From positions 14,402,001-14,466,000 of the forward strand of contig CM075655.1 of NCBI GenBank assembly GCA_037953625.1: 64,000 nt of DNA. The letters run 5' to 3'. Positions 1-10,701 of this stretch are shown here, piece after piece (the stretch's first letter is position 1; each line of letters starts with the position of its first letter). The DNA is from Crotalaria pallida. Taxonomy: Eukaryota > Streptophyta > Magnoliopsida > Fabales > Fabaceae. The notes under the pieces were generated by a model, which saw only the letters and a program-made list of their open reading frames with translations, searched no databases and was not told where the DNA came from. A program made the translations under genes and the position numbers.

Positions 1-532
1 TCAGAACACAGAGGATGAATCGAAGGAAACGAGTTCGGAACCCTAACTCAAGCAAACTTCACAATTTCATCAACAAAACCTTCAATCTCGTCGATGAATG
101 GCTTAAATAGACAGGGAGGACGTTCATGCACAACGACACGACGATGGGAGACGTGTTTGAGAGGTGATTTCGTGTCAACGGAGGGGAATCGGTGGTGGTG
201 ACTCACCAAACGCACTAACTCGTGCAACTCTGTCCAGAATACTCGAGTATTCCAGAAAATACTCGAGTATTTTGCCCAGTTTTTGAAAAATAATAATTTT
301 ATTTACTTTCCCTCCAAAACTTTTCCTATAATTGCTTCTAGGTCCCAACCCAGGGACTAATATGCAAAATACTTATTTCATGCATAATTATATTTATTAA
401 ATAAATTCACACACATTTCCTAACTACATAAATACAGATTTTAATCAAGGATTAAAATAGAAATCACTAATTATAATTAATTTTTATAAATAACATTTCA
501 TTAATCAGGGATTAAAATTTTGGGGTGTTACA
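1..532 (-). repeat. E1 3' LTR, first 532 bases only
   Basis: Nearly identical to 8226-8758, the start of the E1 5' LTR read on the minus strand, with a few substitutions and one indel. It ends at 532 with the complement of the TGTAACACCC LTR start. It contains the paired ACTCGAGT sites at 241 and 261 and the TATA-like stretch near 103-111. The rest of the LTR lies to the left of the window. Confidence 0.93.
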
Positions 533-571
533 CTACTCCCCCACTTACAAGGAATTTCGTCCCCGAAATTC
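533..571 (-). other. E1 polypurine tract and adjoining hairpin
   Basis: Directly inside the 3' LTR is a C-rich run on the plus strand, so a purine tract on the minus strand, at 533-546: the plus-strand primer site. Just before it, at 552-571, is a perfect 8-bp stem closing a GGGA tetraloop on the minus strand. The same hairpin occurs before the polypurine tracts of E2, E3 and E5. Confidence 0.85.
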
Positions 572-574
572 AAC

Positions 575-1147
575 TTATACAAACAAGTCAAGATAGTCCT
601 GACGCATCTTACCCTCTAATTCCCAAGATGCTTCTATCACATCACCACAAATCCAGACGACTTTGACCAAACAAATATCCTTCCCTCTAAGCTGCTTGAC
701 TCTTCGGTCTTCAATGTGAACAGGCATAGCTTCAAAGGTTAGGTTCTCATGAATTTCTAGGTCATCGGGTTGGATTCTAAGGACAATGGTGGGATCATGG
801 ACATATCTTTTTAACTGAGACAGATGGAATACATTATGAAGATTAGCTAACGACGGGGGCAGGGCTAATTGATAAGCTACTGGGCCGACTCTTTTAAGAA
901 TTTGATAGGGACCAATAAACTTGGGTGATAGTTTCTGGGTTTTCAAGGCTCTACTAACACCTTTGGTCGGTACTATTCTAAGGAACACATGGTCACCTTT
1001 AGTAAATTCTAAAGGTTTCCTCCTCCTATCAGCATAGCTTTTCTGCCTACTCTGAGCTGTCCTCATCTTCTCTTGTATCATCTTGGTCTTCTCATTTGTC
1101 TCTTGCACAAAATCTGGTCCAACCAGAGAATTCTCCCCCACTTGAAA
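575..1147 (-). pseudogene. pol: E1 integrase C-terminus with chromodomain (3' end of pol)
   Basis: The end of the E1 polyprotein, about 190 codons. It starts in the linker after the integrase core, contains the GPY/F module (GPYQILKRVGPVAYQLALP) about residues 76-95, and ends in a short chromodomain-like segment with VKVVW and EASWELE. In the family this part helps the integrase contact chromatin during insertion. It is the same frame as the integrase core upstream but is separated from it by an in-frame TAG at 1148-1150, where E2 has a tryptophan codon, so it is part of a broken pol and not a gene of its own. The reading frame ends at 575 and is followed closely by the GGGA hairpin and polypurine tract. 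The E2 counterpart is in 53928-54737. Confidence 0.88.
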
Positions 1148-1970
1148 CTAGCATAACGGTGTCTGACACTTTCTCCCATACAAGGCTTCAAATGGTGCCA
1201 TTCCAATGCTCGCGTGAAAACTATTGTTGTACGTGAATTCGACGAGCGGCAACATTTGCTCCCAATTCCCTTGTCCTTCCAAAACACAAGCTCTTAAGAT
1301 GTAATCCAATGACTGAATAGTTCTTTCCGTTTGACCATCAGTCTGAGGGTGGTATGCAAAACTCAACTTCAGTCTTGACCCCAGAGCTCTATGCAGATCT
1401 TGCCAAAACTTCGATGTAAACCTCGGATCGCGATCTGACACGATACTTGATGGTACCCCATGCAGGCGAACAACTTCTTTGATATACAACTGAGTGAACT
1501 TTTCCAAAAAGTAGCGCATATTAACGGGAATAAAATGCACCAACTTGGTCAAATGATCCACGATCACCCAGATTGCATCATGACCAGTAGCTGTCCTTGG
1601 CAATCCTGACACGAAATCCATCGAGATACTATCCCATTTACACAATGGAATTTCCAAGGGAAGTAATTCTCCTCCTGGCCTTTGGTGTTCCACCTTCGCC
1701 TTCTGACACACCAAACAACACGCCACATAACTAGCCACATCTTTCTTTAAGCCAGACCATCAAAACATCTTCTTCAGGTCCTGATACATTTTGGTAGCTC
1801 CCGGATGCATATTCATCTTGCTCTTATGCGCTTCATCCAGAATCATTCTTCTTATCTCCAGATTATCAGGCACGCAAATCCTTGCTTTAAAGCGAAGGAT
1901 TCCATCCTTTCCTTCTTGAAATTCTAACTCTTTGCCTTCTTCCATAAGCTTCCTTTTCTCCTTGAGTCCC
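1148..1970 (-). pseudogene. pol: E1 integrase zinc finger and catalytic core
   Basis: Integrase, the enzyme that joins element cDNA to host DNA. The N-terminal HHCC-type finger lies around 1690-1850 (HKSKMNMHPG, then CLVCQK). The core carries the expected D-D-E residues: D in SMDFVSG, D in SDRDPRF, and E in DGQTERT, so the triad is intact here, unlike in E2. The frame is broken by a TGA at 1760-1762 between the finger and the core (a tryptophan in E2) and a TAG at 1148-1150 at its end. A one-base indel near 1965-1975 joins it out of frame to RNase H. Conceptual continuity with E2 pol supports the identification; no product is expected. Confidence 0.9.
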
Positions 1971-3423
1971 TCTCGTCTTGTTGCAATTCTCTAATCCTTT
2001 GCAAGAATTCATTTGCAATTTGCAACATTCCCAACTTGATGCTGGTCGGCTCCACTTGCATTGTCAGACTTAAATCCCTAAACTCTTCAATCAGTGCAGC
2101 TTCTTTGACCATCATCAAACTGATATGCATTGTTTTTCGACTCAATGCATCTGCCACCACGTTTGCTTTCCCAGGATGGTAATGAAGTTCGAACTCATAA
2201 TCCTTCAAGAATTTCATCCATCGGCGCTGCCTCATATTCAATTTTTTCTGGTCTAAGAGGTACGTTAAGCTCTTATGGTCACTAAATACCCGAAACGTAG
2301 TGCCATAGAGATAGTGCCTCCAAATCTTTAGAGCGAAAACAACAGCTGCCAGCTCTAGGTCATGAGTTGGATAGTTCATTTCATGAACTTTTAGCTATCT
2401 CGAGGCGTAAGCGACTACCTTCCCATCTTGCATCAAAACACTCCCAAGTCCTTGTTTCGATGCATCACAATACACCTCGAAACTCTTCTGTGTATCAGGC
2501 AAAATCAATACAGGGGAGGATGTCAATCTTTCTTTCAACTCTAGAAAACTCCTTTCACACTTCTCATCCCATATAAATGGTTGATCTTTCCGAGTTAACT
2601 TTGTCAAGGGTAGCGCAATCTTCGAGAAACCTTCTATAAACCTTCTATAGTAACCAGCCAAACCAAGAAAACTCCTCACCTCCGTGACTGACTTTGGTTG
2701 CTCCCATTGCAAAACCGAGCTTACTTTCGCCGGGTCAACTGCTATTCCCTTGTTTGAAATCACATGTCCCAAAAACTTAACTTCCTCCAGCCAGAACTCG
2801 CACTTTGTAAGTTTGGCGTACAACTGCTTCTCTTTCAGGATGCTCAACACTATCCTCAAGTGTTCAGCATGCTCCTCCGGGCTCTTGGAGTAGATAAGGA
2901 TATCGTCAATGAACACAACCACGAATGAATCTAAATATGGTCTGAAGATTCGATTCATGTAGTCCATGAAGATAGCTGGTGCATTTGTCAATCCGAACGG
3001 CATCACAACATACTCATAATGCCCGTACCGGGATCGAAATGCGGTCTTAGAGATATCCTCTTCTCTAATCCTGATCTGATGATATCCTGATCTCAGATCA
3101 ATCTTAGAAAATACTGAAGCCCCACAAACTTGGTCCATAAGGTCATCGATCCTCGGGAAAGGATACTTGTTCTTGATTGTGACCTTATTCAATTGTCGAT
3201 AGTCGATGCACATCCTCATAGTACCGTCTTTCTTCTTGACAAACAAAACTGGAGCACCCCAAGGTGACACACTTGGTCGGATCATCTGCTTCTGCAATAG
3301 CTCCTCGATCTGCCTCTTCATTTCAGCCATTTCTGGTGGTGCCATTCTATAAGGAGCAATAGAAATGGGACCAGCTCCCGGAACTAGATCAATTCCAAAT
3401 TCAATCTCTCTTCTTAGTGGCAA
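1971..3423 (-). pseudogene. pol: E1 reverse transcriptase and RNase H
   Basis: Reverse transcriptase copies element RNA into cDNA and RNase H removes the RNA strand. The RT part (3423-2398) has the palm motifs DLRSGYHQIRI, VMPFGLTNAPA and FIDDILIYSK, the FIDD aspartates being catalytic. RNase H follows with VYCDASKQGLG, then THDLELAAV and FSDHKS, and a pol-typical NVVADALSR. A TAG at 2395-2397 interrupts it between RT and the rest of RNase H, where E2 has a glutamine codon (CAG). A further indel near 1965-1975 shifts the frame into integrase. Upstream the frame is open back to an in-frame TAG at 3499-3501. Long, well-conserved motifs suggest recent decay. Confidence 0.93.
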
Positions 3424-3935
3424 GCCAGGTATCTCATCAGCGAATACGTCCGGAAAGTCTCTGACTACGGGTATCTCTTCAATCCTCAGACCATTCTCCT
3501 ATACTTCAGTGTTGAACGGGCACATGTAGCCAGAGGGTTTCGGATTCCAATAGGTTACTATCTTTCTATCACAATCGATGATCACTTGGTTTTGACTCAA
3601 CCAGTCCATCCCCAAGATCACATCCAATTGCGATAAGGGTAAACAAATCAAATCTACCCTAGAGGTTTGTCCTAACACTTCTATACAACAGTTAAGACAT
3701 GCTCTAGAAACAACTACAGGAGCATTAGTAGGGGTTCTAATTTCAGAGTATATGGCAATTCAGACATATATAGACCCAAACGATCTACACATTCATAGGA
3801 AATGAATGAATGCGTTGCACCCGAATCAAACAAAACATTACAGAGCTGACCATTTAGAAAGTATTTACCTTGCACCAGATCAGAAGATCGGCTTGCCTCC
3901 ACACCACTAAGTGTGAAAACCCTTCCTTGAGCCAT
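3424..3935 (-). pseudogene. pol: E1 aspartic protease and linker to RT
   Basis: Retroviral-type aspartic protease, which cuts the polyprotein. The catalytic D-S-G is seen in LFDSGATHSF at about 3815-3845, after the AQGRVFTLSG lead-in also present in E2. The frame is lost by a one-base indel around 3745-3770; in the next frame the sequence continues as PTNAPVVVSRACLNCC, and later VILGMDWLSQNQVII, the conserved protease end. A TAG at 3499-3501 interrupts the linker before RT. Both breaks are absent from the E2 copy at 41950-42660. Confidence 0.85.
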
Positions 3936-4910
3936 AGGCCTATCATCAGTTCCTCTTGAATTAGCTTTGACCGGTTCCTTGCAGTCTCTCGCAAAGTGCC
4001 CCGGTTTCCCACAGTTGAAACAACCACTTGTTCCCCAACAAACACGGCCATAATGATGGCGCTTGCACTTGTCACAGAATGGAGCCTCGCTCCGAAGGTT
4101 CCTTCCATCATTTCCTCAAGCTTTTCCTTTGCCTTTCCCCCGGCGATCATACGGACCCTTGCCTCGGTTGTTGAAACCCTTTCGCCTCTGAGGTCCATAA
4201 TTCTGGTTGTCCTTTCTTTCTGAGGCTTGCAACTCTTCAGCTTTCTTGTCGTCCTCATACATCCTACACATGTCCACAAGTGCAGGAAAACTCTGAATCC
4301 GTTGGTAGCTGAAAATTGACTTCAACTTGGGCCTCAAGCCTCCCTCAAACTTGATACACTTGCTCCTTTCATCGGGGTTGTTCTGGTAGTATGGAGAGTA
4401 CTTCATCAACTCTTCGAACTTGGCCGCGTACTCGCCCACACTCATGCTTCCTTGTTTAAGTTGTAAGAATTCCACCTCCTTCTTCCTCCTCAAGTCCTCA
4501 GGGAAGTATTTATTGAGAAACTTCTCCATAAATACACCCCAATTCACATCCCTTCCTTCATAGTGTAGGAGCTGAACCGTGTGATTCCACCAGTTTTCAG
4601 CTTCATCCTCTAGCATGTAGACTGCATATGCCACTTTCTGAGCTTCCGTGCACTCCAAGGTTCTCAGAATTTTGTCCATGGTGTGAATCCACCTATTGGC
4701 CTCCTCAGGTTTAAATCCTCCTTCAAACTTGGGTGGGTTACAACTCCTAAAATCAGCCAGACTCTTCGCCTCGGTGTTACCCACATTGCACTGATGAGGT
4801 GGATTAGCAGGTTGAGGTGGTTGCTGAGATAGTTGTTGTTGCATAGACTCCAGCACCGCGGTTATCCTTTCTAACATCGCATTGGTGTGATTTTGGTTTC
4901 TAGTTGCCAT
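3936..4910 (-). pseudogene. gag: E1 gag (capsid and zinc knuckle), one in-frame stop
   Basis: Gag coats the element RNA in the virus-like particle. I place the start at the ATG at 4910-4908 (MATRNQN) because E2 gag starts at the matching ATG (MATRNRN); an ATG three codons upstream also exists. The first part has a Q-rich stretch, then the capsid-like retrotransposon gag domain (RWIHTMDKIL, AENWWNHTVQLL, SVGEYAAKFEELMKY). A TGA at 4116-4118 stops the frame after a basic GK-rich stretch. In the same frame beyond the stop lie two zinc knuckles, a variant CX2CX3HX4C and a canonical CX2CX4HX4C (CFNCGKPGHFARDC, about 4000-4045). So the break is a single stop between capsid and nucleocapsid. Confidence 0.9.
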
Positions 4911-4919
4911 AATAGACAT

Positions 4920-5143
4920 GCGCTATGGGCTTATGGTCACATATGTTGAACTAAAGAAACATCCCTCACACCACCTATACTAAGGCTATAGCTTATAACT
5001 TTAAATCAACATTCAATTGTGTCTTGTGCTCAAAAGAGACAAGATAAAAACATTCATAACAATAAATATGCCTTGCGGATACCTGCTTGATGTTGATGGC
5101 TACCTTTCTGAAACTACTTCCACTACTACAGGATCTGGCTTTT
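4920..5143 (-). other. E1 5' leader between PBS and gag
   Basis: About 220 bases of untranslated leader on the minus strand between the primer binding site and gag. I see no gene. Small reading frames here are not conserved in the E2 leader. Confidence 0.7.
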
Positions 5144-5155
5144 GCTCTGATACCA
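5144..5155 (-). other. E1 primer binding site, tRNA-iMet type
   Basis: The minus strand reads TGGTATCAGAGC, complementary to the 3' end of plant initiator tRNA-Met, the usual primer of plant Gypsy and Copia elements. It sits 5 bases inside the 5' LTR end at 5161. This fixes the LTR boundary. Confidence 0.95.
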
Positions 5156-5891
5156 CTCAGTGTGACACCCTTCTCAAATTCCTCGAGTTTAATATACCAA
5201 TTAAACTATTATATCGGATAATATATGGACTTGTGATTATATAAGAAAATGTAGAAGTAAAATTTTCCTTTCAAGTCGGGTGCACAAACCAAAATATGGA
5301 GCTCTTGGAGAGAGAGTAATTCGTATCATTTAAAACATTGTATTGAATTCGGCGTTTGTTAAAATAAGAAAATCTTTTCTTAAATCCGGATAGTATCAGT
5401 GCTTTCGAAAACGTATTGCCATAGTAAAATTAGATGATGCATATCCATTCTTTCTTTAGTAAAACTGATACCCTTTAAATAACATAACCGAATCCGTTAA
5501 TTAATCTTCATCAGAGTGAGCGGAAAGAGTAGGACTATGCACAGTTAGAATATGAACATAAGTTATATATATATATGTATAAGTCATGTAATACATAGTC
5601 CCATTAGTCATGTCTCCAAGATCCAACAAGTCCATAACAGATCTATATCAACATATAACCATAGCCCTAGAGCTCTCAAGAGCATATCTACAAAATATAT
5701 ACATAACAAAATATGAACTCTAGAGGTGGTCACATAGATCTGGCAGCATCAGTAGTAGTAGTGATGGTAGTAGCAGTCTCCAGGTAGCAAAAGAAAACAT
5801 CATCATCATCAACAGCAGCAGCAGCAGAATCTCCTCCACGGCATTCCCACATCGGATCCGCTGATCCTCATCACATACCTTATACACATAC

Positions 5892-6362
5892 CTAGGGATC
5901 ATCATCCCTCCACTGACTCCCGGTGGAATAAACGACAGGCTCGCCTCCGCTCTCATCCTCCACGGGATCCTCCTCGATCTCATCCGATGGAGAGTGTACC
6001 CTACCACTGGGTACGGGGTCAGGAGATGGTGTGACCCTGACTGGGCTCCTCAGATCAGAAGGGGGAGTATCCTCGCGGACGACTCTCGAGGAAAAAGGGT
6101 GTGAGCGGGTAGGTCTAAAACGAAAATTGTGATAAGAGCGAGCTGGCCGTGTGGGAGGTGGTCCATGATACGTGTAAAACGGGGGTACGTGCATAGTGTA
6201 TATGATGGGAATCCTAAATTTACGAGGACGAAATCGAATCAACGGGTTCGGGTGGTAGAAGGTAACCTCCACCTCTCCCTCGAACACTGCGCGATGGTCC
6301 TCATAGATCCATGTGCCACTAGGAAGTGGCCGGATCTCGATGCAAGAGATGTAACGAGACAT
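5892..6362 (-). CDS. LTR-encoded ORF of unknown function, E1 copy (156 codons)
   Basis: I do not recognise this protein. The start is the ATG at 6362-6360, three bases after an acceptor-like AG|G; a GTG codon directly before it is also in frame. The first 100 residues are conserved with the E2 LTR copy at 57229-57702, with shared blocks CIEIRP, HRA-FEGEVE, YHPNPL, FRIP and YTMHVPPFYTY. Most nucleotide differences in those blocks fall in third codon positions. The middle is rich in R, P and H; the tail is acidic (EEDPVEDE). No signal peptide, membrane segment or known catalytic motif is visible. Being inside the LTR it would be present twice per element. It could be a captured exon or an element-specific accessory protein. 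A third copy in LTR-A is broken. Confidence 0.6.
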   Translation of the reverse strand: MSRYISCIEIRPLPSGTWIYEDHRAVFEGEVEVTFYHPNPLIRFRPRKFRIPIIYTMHVPPFYTYHGPPPTRPARSYHNFRFRPTRSHPFSSRVVREDTPPSDLRSPVRVTPSPDPVPSGRVHSPSDEIEEDPVEDESGGEPVVYSTGSQWRDDDP

Positions 6363-6599
6363 CACCTACAAGGGCATAGGGGAAAGCATTTCTATACACA
6401 TAATCAATAGAGCAGAAATGTATGAATAATGTAAAGGTATAAACATGCAACAATAAACAACAAACACATTTAGCACTTAGCAGAAATAGGATGCAAGTAG
6501 GATGCTCATACTTGTTTCATTTATCAAACTTAGGTTAAATGAGTGGCATGATGTATGAACTTAGCTCTCAAGCCTATCTCCGTCATTCTATGTCACTCT

Positions 6600-6980
6600 C
6601 TGACGTCCATCCTTGACTTCCCAGCACTCAACCGTGCGTTGTACTCCTAAGTGTACAACATTCGTACATTCACCAAGAATGTACACGACAATCTTGGAAT
6701 CTGTGCCACCCGAGCACATCCCGTCATCCAAACGGACCGTCATCCAAAGGGTATAACCATATCGGCATCCACTAAGCCGACCATGTCATCAACCATAACG
6801 TGTCATCAAGCAAGCGTCATTTGGCACTCCCAGAGGCCCTCCACATGTTACCAAAACATGATAAACGACATACCATCCAAACTCCAAAATGAATGCTTCA
6901 TTTTTCGCTTAAAGAGATTGATTGATGTTTTTCTTGTTAATAATACCCGACGTGCCACCCGAGCAGCGTCTCATCATTCA
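6600..6980. repeat. Hairpin cluster in E1 LTR
   Basis: Several short perfect inverted repeats with different arms: gttgtac/gtacaac at 6638-6659, gtacattc/gaatgtac at 6664-6684 (5-base loop accaa), and tgtgc/gcaca at 6702-6718. They occupy the same place as the hairpin arrays of LTR-A and E2 but are more decayed. Confidence 0.6.
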
Positions 6981-7104
6981 AATGAAAACTTATCATATCA
7001 TCAATCAGGTTCCTTTAAGTCTTAGATCACTTGGATTATTGTCATTTAAGTATTAATCAATGATTCAGAATTAAAAATGGTATTTTAAAATATCTGGGTA
7101 AAAT

Positions 7105-7430
7105 ACTCGAGTGATCCTCCGAATACTCGAGTGTTCTTCATTCATTTCCACATTACTCGAGTGGTTCTCATTTACTCGAGTGGTTCATGTCTTTCTGGGG
7201 ATTTAAGGTTCAGATTCATAAAAATACTCGAGTGATTCATGAGTTAATCGAGTGTTCTTCATCAATTCCAGAACACTCGAGTGACCCCTGCATTACTCGA
7301 GTGATTTACCTTAAGAGATCCCCATGAATCACCTTTTACTCGAGTCCTGGGCCTGATACTCGAGTGTTTTAACACAAAATACACTGGTTTATCATAATTT
7401 TACTCGAGTATCAAGCCAAGTACTCGAGTC
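7105..7430. repeat. ACTCGAGT paired-palindrome cluster in E1 LTR
   Basis: The self-complementary octamer ACTCGAGT occurs in pairs: starts 7105/7125, 7155/7174, 7226/7246 (second copy aatcgagt), 7275/7295, 7338/7358, 7402/7422. The within-pair distance is 19-20 bp throughout, while the between-pair distance varies. This is not a simple tandem repeat, because the spacers differ in sequence. Confidence 0.9.
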
Positions 7431-8327
7431 TTTTCTAACAGAACAGACTGGAAACTTGGTTTTAACATACCATTTTCAATTCTAATCATTTTTAGTCCAA
7501 TCCAATGATCAACAGAGTTTATATACCATATATTAAACATGTTACAACACTTAGCACCTATCAAATTACAGATTTGACAGAGAATCGATCATTAATGCAT
7601 AAAACATACAATTTCACAACTTAACATCTCAAATTGCATAATACTCAACAAACTTATGAAATGAGACTCAATACAGCTTGCATGCACCTTATAAAACTTG
7701 CTCCAAACAACCATTGAGCATGAGTTGGTCTCCAAACCAAGGTTCCTATGCAATCTAAGCCCTTAGAGCCTCTTGGTGGCTCTCTAGTGAAAATAATGGA
7801 ATTTAAACTCTATCTAGTGCATAAAACAACTTCCCCTTACCTCTAAGACGTGTACCAACAGGAGATTCCAAAGAAAAAGCCCTTCAACACCAAAAACAAC
7901 TTTGAGCACCACATGCAAGACAGTTTTGAGTGCAGCACCAAGATTGAATTGGTTGACATATGAAACAGAGATAAGAATTGGGGAAATTAGAATTTCTAAA
8001 CTCTATGCAACATCTACTAACTATAGAAACGAATTTGGGACTCAATGAACACTTGAGCTTACCAGAATCAAGGCTCCAAGTAAGCTCCAGAGAATGGTTT
8101 GACATAAAACAACTCCACTTCCAAGCTCCAATTCTTCCTCCACACTCACTCTCAACTCACGAATTTTATGTCTATACAAAGCTCGTGATGTGAGCTTTGT
8201 ATTGGTGTATGTTTTATGGTTTGAATCAGAACACAGAGGATGAATCGAAGGAAACGAGTTCGGAACCCTAACTCAAGCAAACTTCACAATTTCATCAACA
8301 AAACCTTCAATCTCGTCGATGAATGGC

Positions 8328-8493
8328 TTAAATAGACAGGGAGGACGTTCATGCACAACGACACGACGATGGGAGACGTGTTTGAGAGGTGATTTCGTGT
8401 CAACGGAGGGGAATCGGTGGTGGTGACTCACCAAATGCACTAACTCGTGCAACTCTGTCCAGAATACTCGAGTATTCCAGAAAATACTCGAGT
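8328..8493 (-). promoter_or_regulatory. E1 LTR promoter: TATA-like box and paired ACTCGAGT
   Basis: On the minus strand ACTCGAGT sites start at plus positions 8466 and 8486 (20 bp apart), followed about 130 bases downstream by a TATTTAA box (8334-8328). LTR-A and E2 have TATATAA at the matching place, which supports this as the core promoter. The transcription start is not determined. Confidence 0.6.
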
Positions 8494-8758
8494 ATTTTGC
8501 CCAGTTTTTGAAAAATAATAATTTTATTTACTTTCCCTCCAAAACCTTTCCTATAATTGCTTCTAGGTCCCAACCCAGGGACTAATATGCAAAATACTTA
8601 TTTCATGCATAATTATATTTATTAAATAAATTCACACACATTTCCTAACTACATAAATACAGATTTTAATCAAGGATTAAAATAGAAATCATTAATTATA
8701 ATTAATTTTTTATAATTAACATTTCATTAATCAGGGATTAAAAGTTTGGGGTGTTACA

Positions 8759-9178
8759 TTGCACACTATCTGACCTTAATCGATTAAACTACAGTTTAAT
8801 CGATTAAGCTGCATAGTTTTGCAGTATCCATACTTTGAAAGGCCATAACTTCTTCGTTACCCGTTGGATCTTCCTCAAATTTGAAAGCAAGCTTCCTTAC
8901 ATACTAAGCTTGATATCCAATGGTGGAATTTTTGTTTAGAGATGTAAATCTTTTACTTTGAATTTCCTAATATAGGGTGTTTATAACACGGAAAACATCG
9001 CTTCTAACGCTCTCTTGTTCATCTTCCAACCTCTTTTCCGATGCCAATGCTTCCTAACTCCTTCATGGCACTCTCCGGGATCCCAATCCATCACCTAATT
9101 TCTTGTTTATCATGATTATCATTCTCCTAACCCTATCATTATTCTAATTATTTTGGGAATTAAAATTCGGGATGTTAC
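8759..9178 (+). repeat. Gypsy LTR end fragment, S2-like family
   Basis: Roughly 340 bases before 9178 align by eye with 62315-62657, the end of solo LTR S2 as read on the plus strand, both finishing CGGGATGTTACA. The left side is cut by E1. In place of the GC-rich pairs of S2 it carries TTAATCGATTAA-type sites, with cores at 8777 and 8797, 20 bp apart. No gene. Confidence 0.75.
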
Positions 9179-9678
9179 AATACCCAAAAGTTAGGAAACT
9201 TAAAAACTCATTTTGAGAAGAGAAAAACGTATTTTAAAAACCAGTACAACAGGTGTTAATCGATTAACCTATAGCCTTAATCGATTAAGCACTGTTAAAT
9301 ATGTGTTAATCGATTAGTCACTCTACTTAATCGATTAGCCACTGTAAAAGTCAATTAAAAACTTGTTTTCTCAAAACTAAACCTTTTCTTTCAAACCTTT
9401 AAGCCACCTATTGATTTTAGGTTAAGTGAATACTCAAAATATAATATGATCATGCACTTGATAGAGATTCACTACCCTCTAATAACTCTACCCAAACTCA
9501 TCAAACTCTAAGACTCAAAATAAAGATATTACAATACAATACACAAATGAATCTAATGTGCTTGCTCTCTCTTCATCATTGTTGTTTGTTGATCTTGTTG
9601 AACTTTGGTGAGCTTCTCTATAACTTGAACTTGATCAAAACATTTGTCATTATCAAAACCATCACACTGGTTCTAACA
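9179..9678 (-). repeat. Copia-like (SIRE/Maximus-like) LTR fragment
   Basis: Read on the minus strand it begins TGTTAGAACC at 9678 and continues with a TTTTGATAATGACA stretch, resembling the start of C1 at 58976 (TGTTGGAAATC then TTTTGATGATAACA). It contains two TAATCGATTA pairs, starts 9257/9278 and 9307/9328. The fragment at 8759-9178 seems to have inserted into it. The family is inferred from general appearance; no coding region is present to confirm it. Confidence 0.5.
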
Positions 9679-9904
9679 GTTTATAGGAACGTCTTTTCTC
9701 TCTTTGATGCATAAAGTAAAGGGTGGAACTCAAATCTAGCAACAAATTTAAGGTGGTGGTTTGGGGTTTGGAAATAATGGTGGATATGGGGTTTAGGGAG
9801 TGGTGGTACGTGGCTATGGGGTTTGGGGTTTGGTGGTGGCGATTATATTGTTTAAGGTTATAGGAAGAAGATGAAGAAGAATGATTTTGGAATAAAACTA
9901 AAAA
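9679..9904. other. Unassigned G/T-rich stretch
   Basis: No gene seen. The sequence is rich in GGTTTGGGGT-like words on the plus strand. Its last 9 bases (9896-9904) are the left TSD of the MITE. Its continuation, after removal of the MITE and E3, is 31180 onward. Confidence 0.5.
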
Positions 9905-10701
9905 GGCTTAATTATGTCCCTAGTCCCTGAGCTTTGGAGTCATTTTGGCATATGCCCTTATTATTTTTTTCAATGTTTACGTCCCTGAAGTTTGCTCCGG
10001 TTTGAAATATAACCCTTAATGCAATTTCCGGCCACTGGTGCTGATGTGGATCACCGGAAAGTCATGTTATCCACTTGTTTTTTGACACATGGATATTAGT
10101 TTTTTTTTAAATTAAAAATAAAAAATTTATAAGAAAACAAGATAAGAAGAAGACAGTCGTAGAAGAAAGAAGAAGAAGAGGGGAGGGAAGGGAAGGAAGA
10201 AGATAACGATCGCCGCCGGCGGAAGGAAGAGGAAAGGAAGAAGAGGGAGGTGGCGGCGGCGGAGGAAGAAGCCGCCTTTTTCTCTCTCTATCTCTCTCTT
10301 GATTTCTCTCTCCCTCTCACTGCAGCGACGACTCCTCTTCTTCCGGTCCTCTTCCTTCCCCTGCCGGCGACGGCTTCTTCTCCCTTCCCTTCTTCTTTTC
10401 TTCTTCTTCTTCGTCAGATCTTCTTCTTCTTCTTTTTATAATTTTAAATTTTTAATATAAATTATTTATTTTAAATAAAAATAATTTTTTCGAATTTTTA
10501 ATTTTTTAAAAATATTAAAATCCACGTGGCAAAAAAGGAGTGGATGAGATGGGTTTTCGGTGATCCACGTCAGCACCGGTTGGCCAGAAAATTGCATTAG
10601 GGGTATATTCCAAACCAGAGCAAACTTCAAGGACGCAAACATTGAAAAAATGAATAAGGGCATATGCCAAAATGACCCCAAAGCTTAGAGACTAGGGACA
10701 T
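9905..10701. mobile_element. Mutator-like MITE (main part), split by E3
   Basis: A foldback element. The left terminal repeat begins GGCTTAATTATGTCCC at 9905 and runs about 150 bases. Its complement lies at about 10537-10701 and finishes after E3 at 31162-31170. A perfect 9-bp target duplication, aactaaaaa, flanks it at 9896-9904 and 31171-31179. Long terminal repeats and a 9-bp TSD indicate the Mutator superfamily. The middle (10130-10440) is GA-rich then CT-rich, extending the foldback; there is no transposase. Total length without E3 is about 806 bp. Confidence 0.88.

Larger units (their letters stand above)
6366..8062 (-). other. Putative intron in E1 LTR
   Basis: Bounded by a donor-like CTG|GTAAGC (GT at 8062-8061) and an acceptor-like pyrimidine-rich stretch ending TTGTAG at 6366, just before the LTR ORF. 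The E2 and LTR-A LTRs have matching sites in the same place. Splicing is inferred from consensus and conservation only. Confidence 0.45.
1..8758 (-). mobile_element. E1: degenerate Ty3/Gypsy chromovirus, 3' LTR cut by window start
   Basis: A minus-strand LTR retrotransposon. The right LTR (5161-8758) is its 5' LTR, and the first 532 bases are the start of its 3' LTR. Reading down the minus strand the order is PBS, gag, zinc knuckle, protease, reverse transcriptase, RNase H, integrase, chromodomain and polypurine tract. This order (RT before integrase) with a C-terminal chromodomain is that of plant chromoviruses; a Tekay/Del-like placement is inferred. Several in-frame stops and at least two frameshifts make it non-autonomous now. 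The left TSD lies outside the window; the right flank begins ttgca. Confidence 0.93.
5161..8758 (-). repeat. E1 5' LTR (3598 bp)
   Basis: On the minus strand it starts TGTAACACCC at 8758 and ends GGGTGTCACA at 5161, just before the PBS. In minus-strand order it holds paired ACTCGAGT sites (8486, 8466), a TATA-like box (8334-8328), a splice-donor-like CTG|GTAAGC with GT at 8062-8061, many more ACTCGAGT pairs (7430-7105), a hairpin cluster (about 6980-6600), an acceptor-like TTGTAG|G ending at 6366, and a conserved ORF (6362-5892). Parts not listed separately (5161-5890 and 7440-8060) show no gene. Confidence 0.93.

Noticed and set aside
5144..5155. tRNA gene
   Set aside because: Only 12 bases complementary to a tRNA end are present: a primer binding site. 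No complete tRNA gene was seen anywhere in the window.
9760..9850. Telomere-like TTTAGGG words
   Set aside because: The stretch is GGTTTGGGGT-rich with only an isolated match, not a tandem telomeric array.
10250..10441. Short plus-strand frame in the MITE
   Set aside because: Lies in the CT/GA foldback core, with no transposase motif and low complexity.
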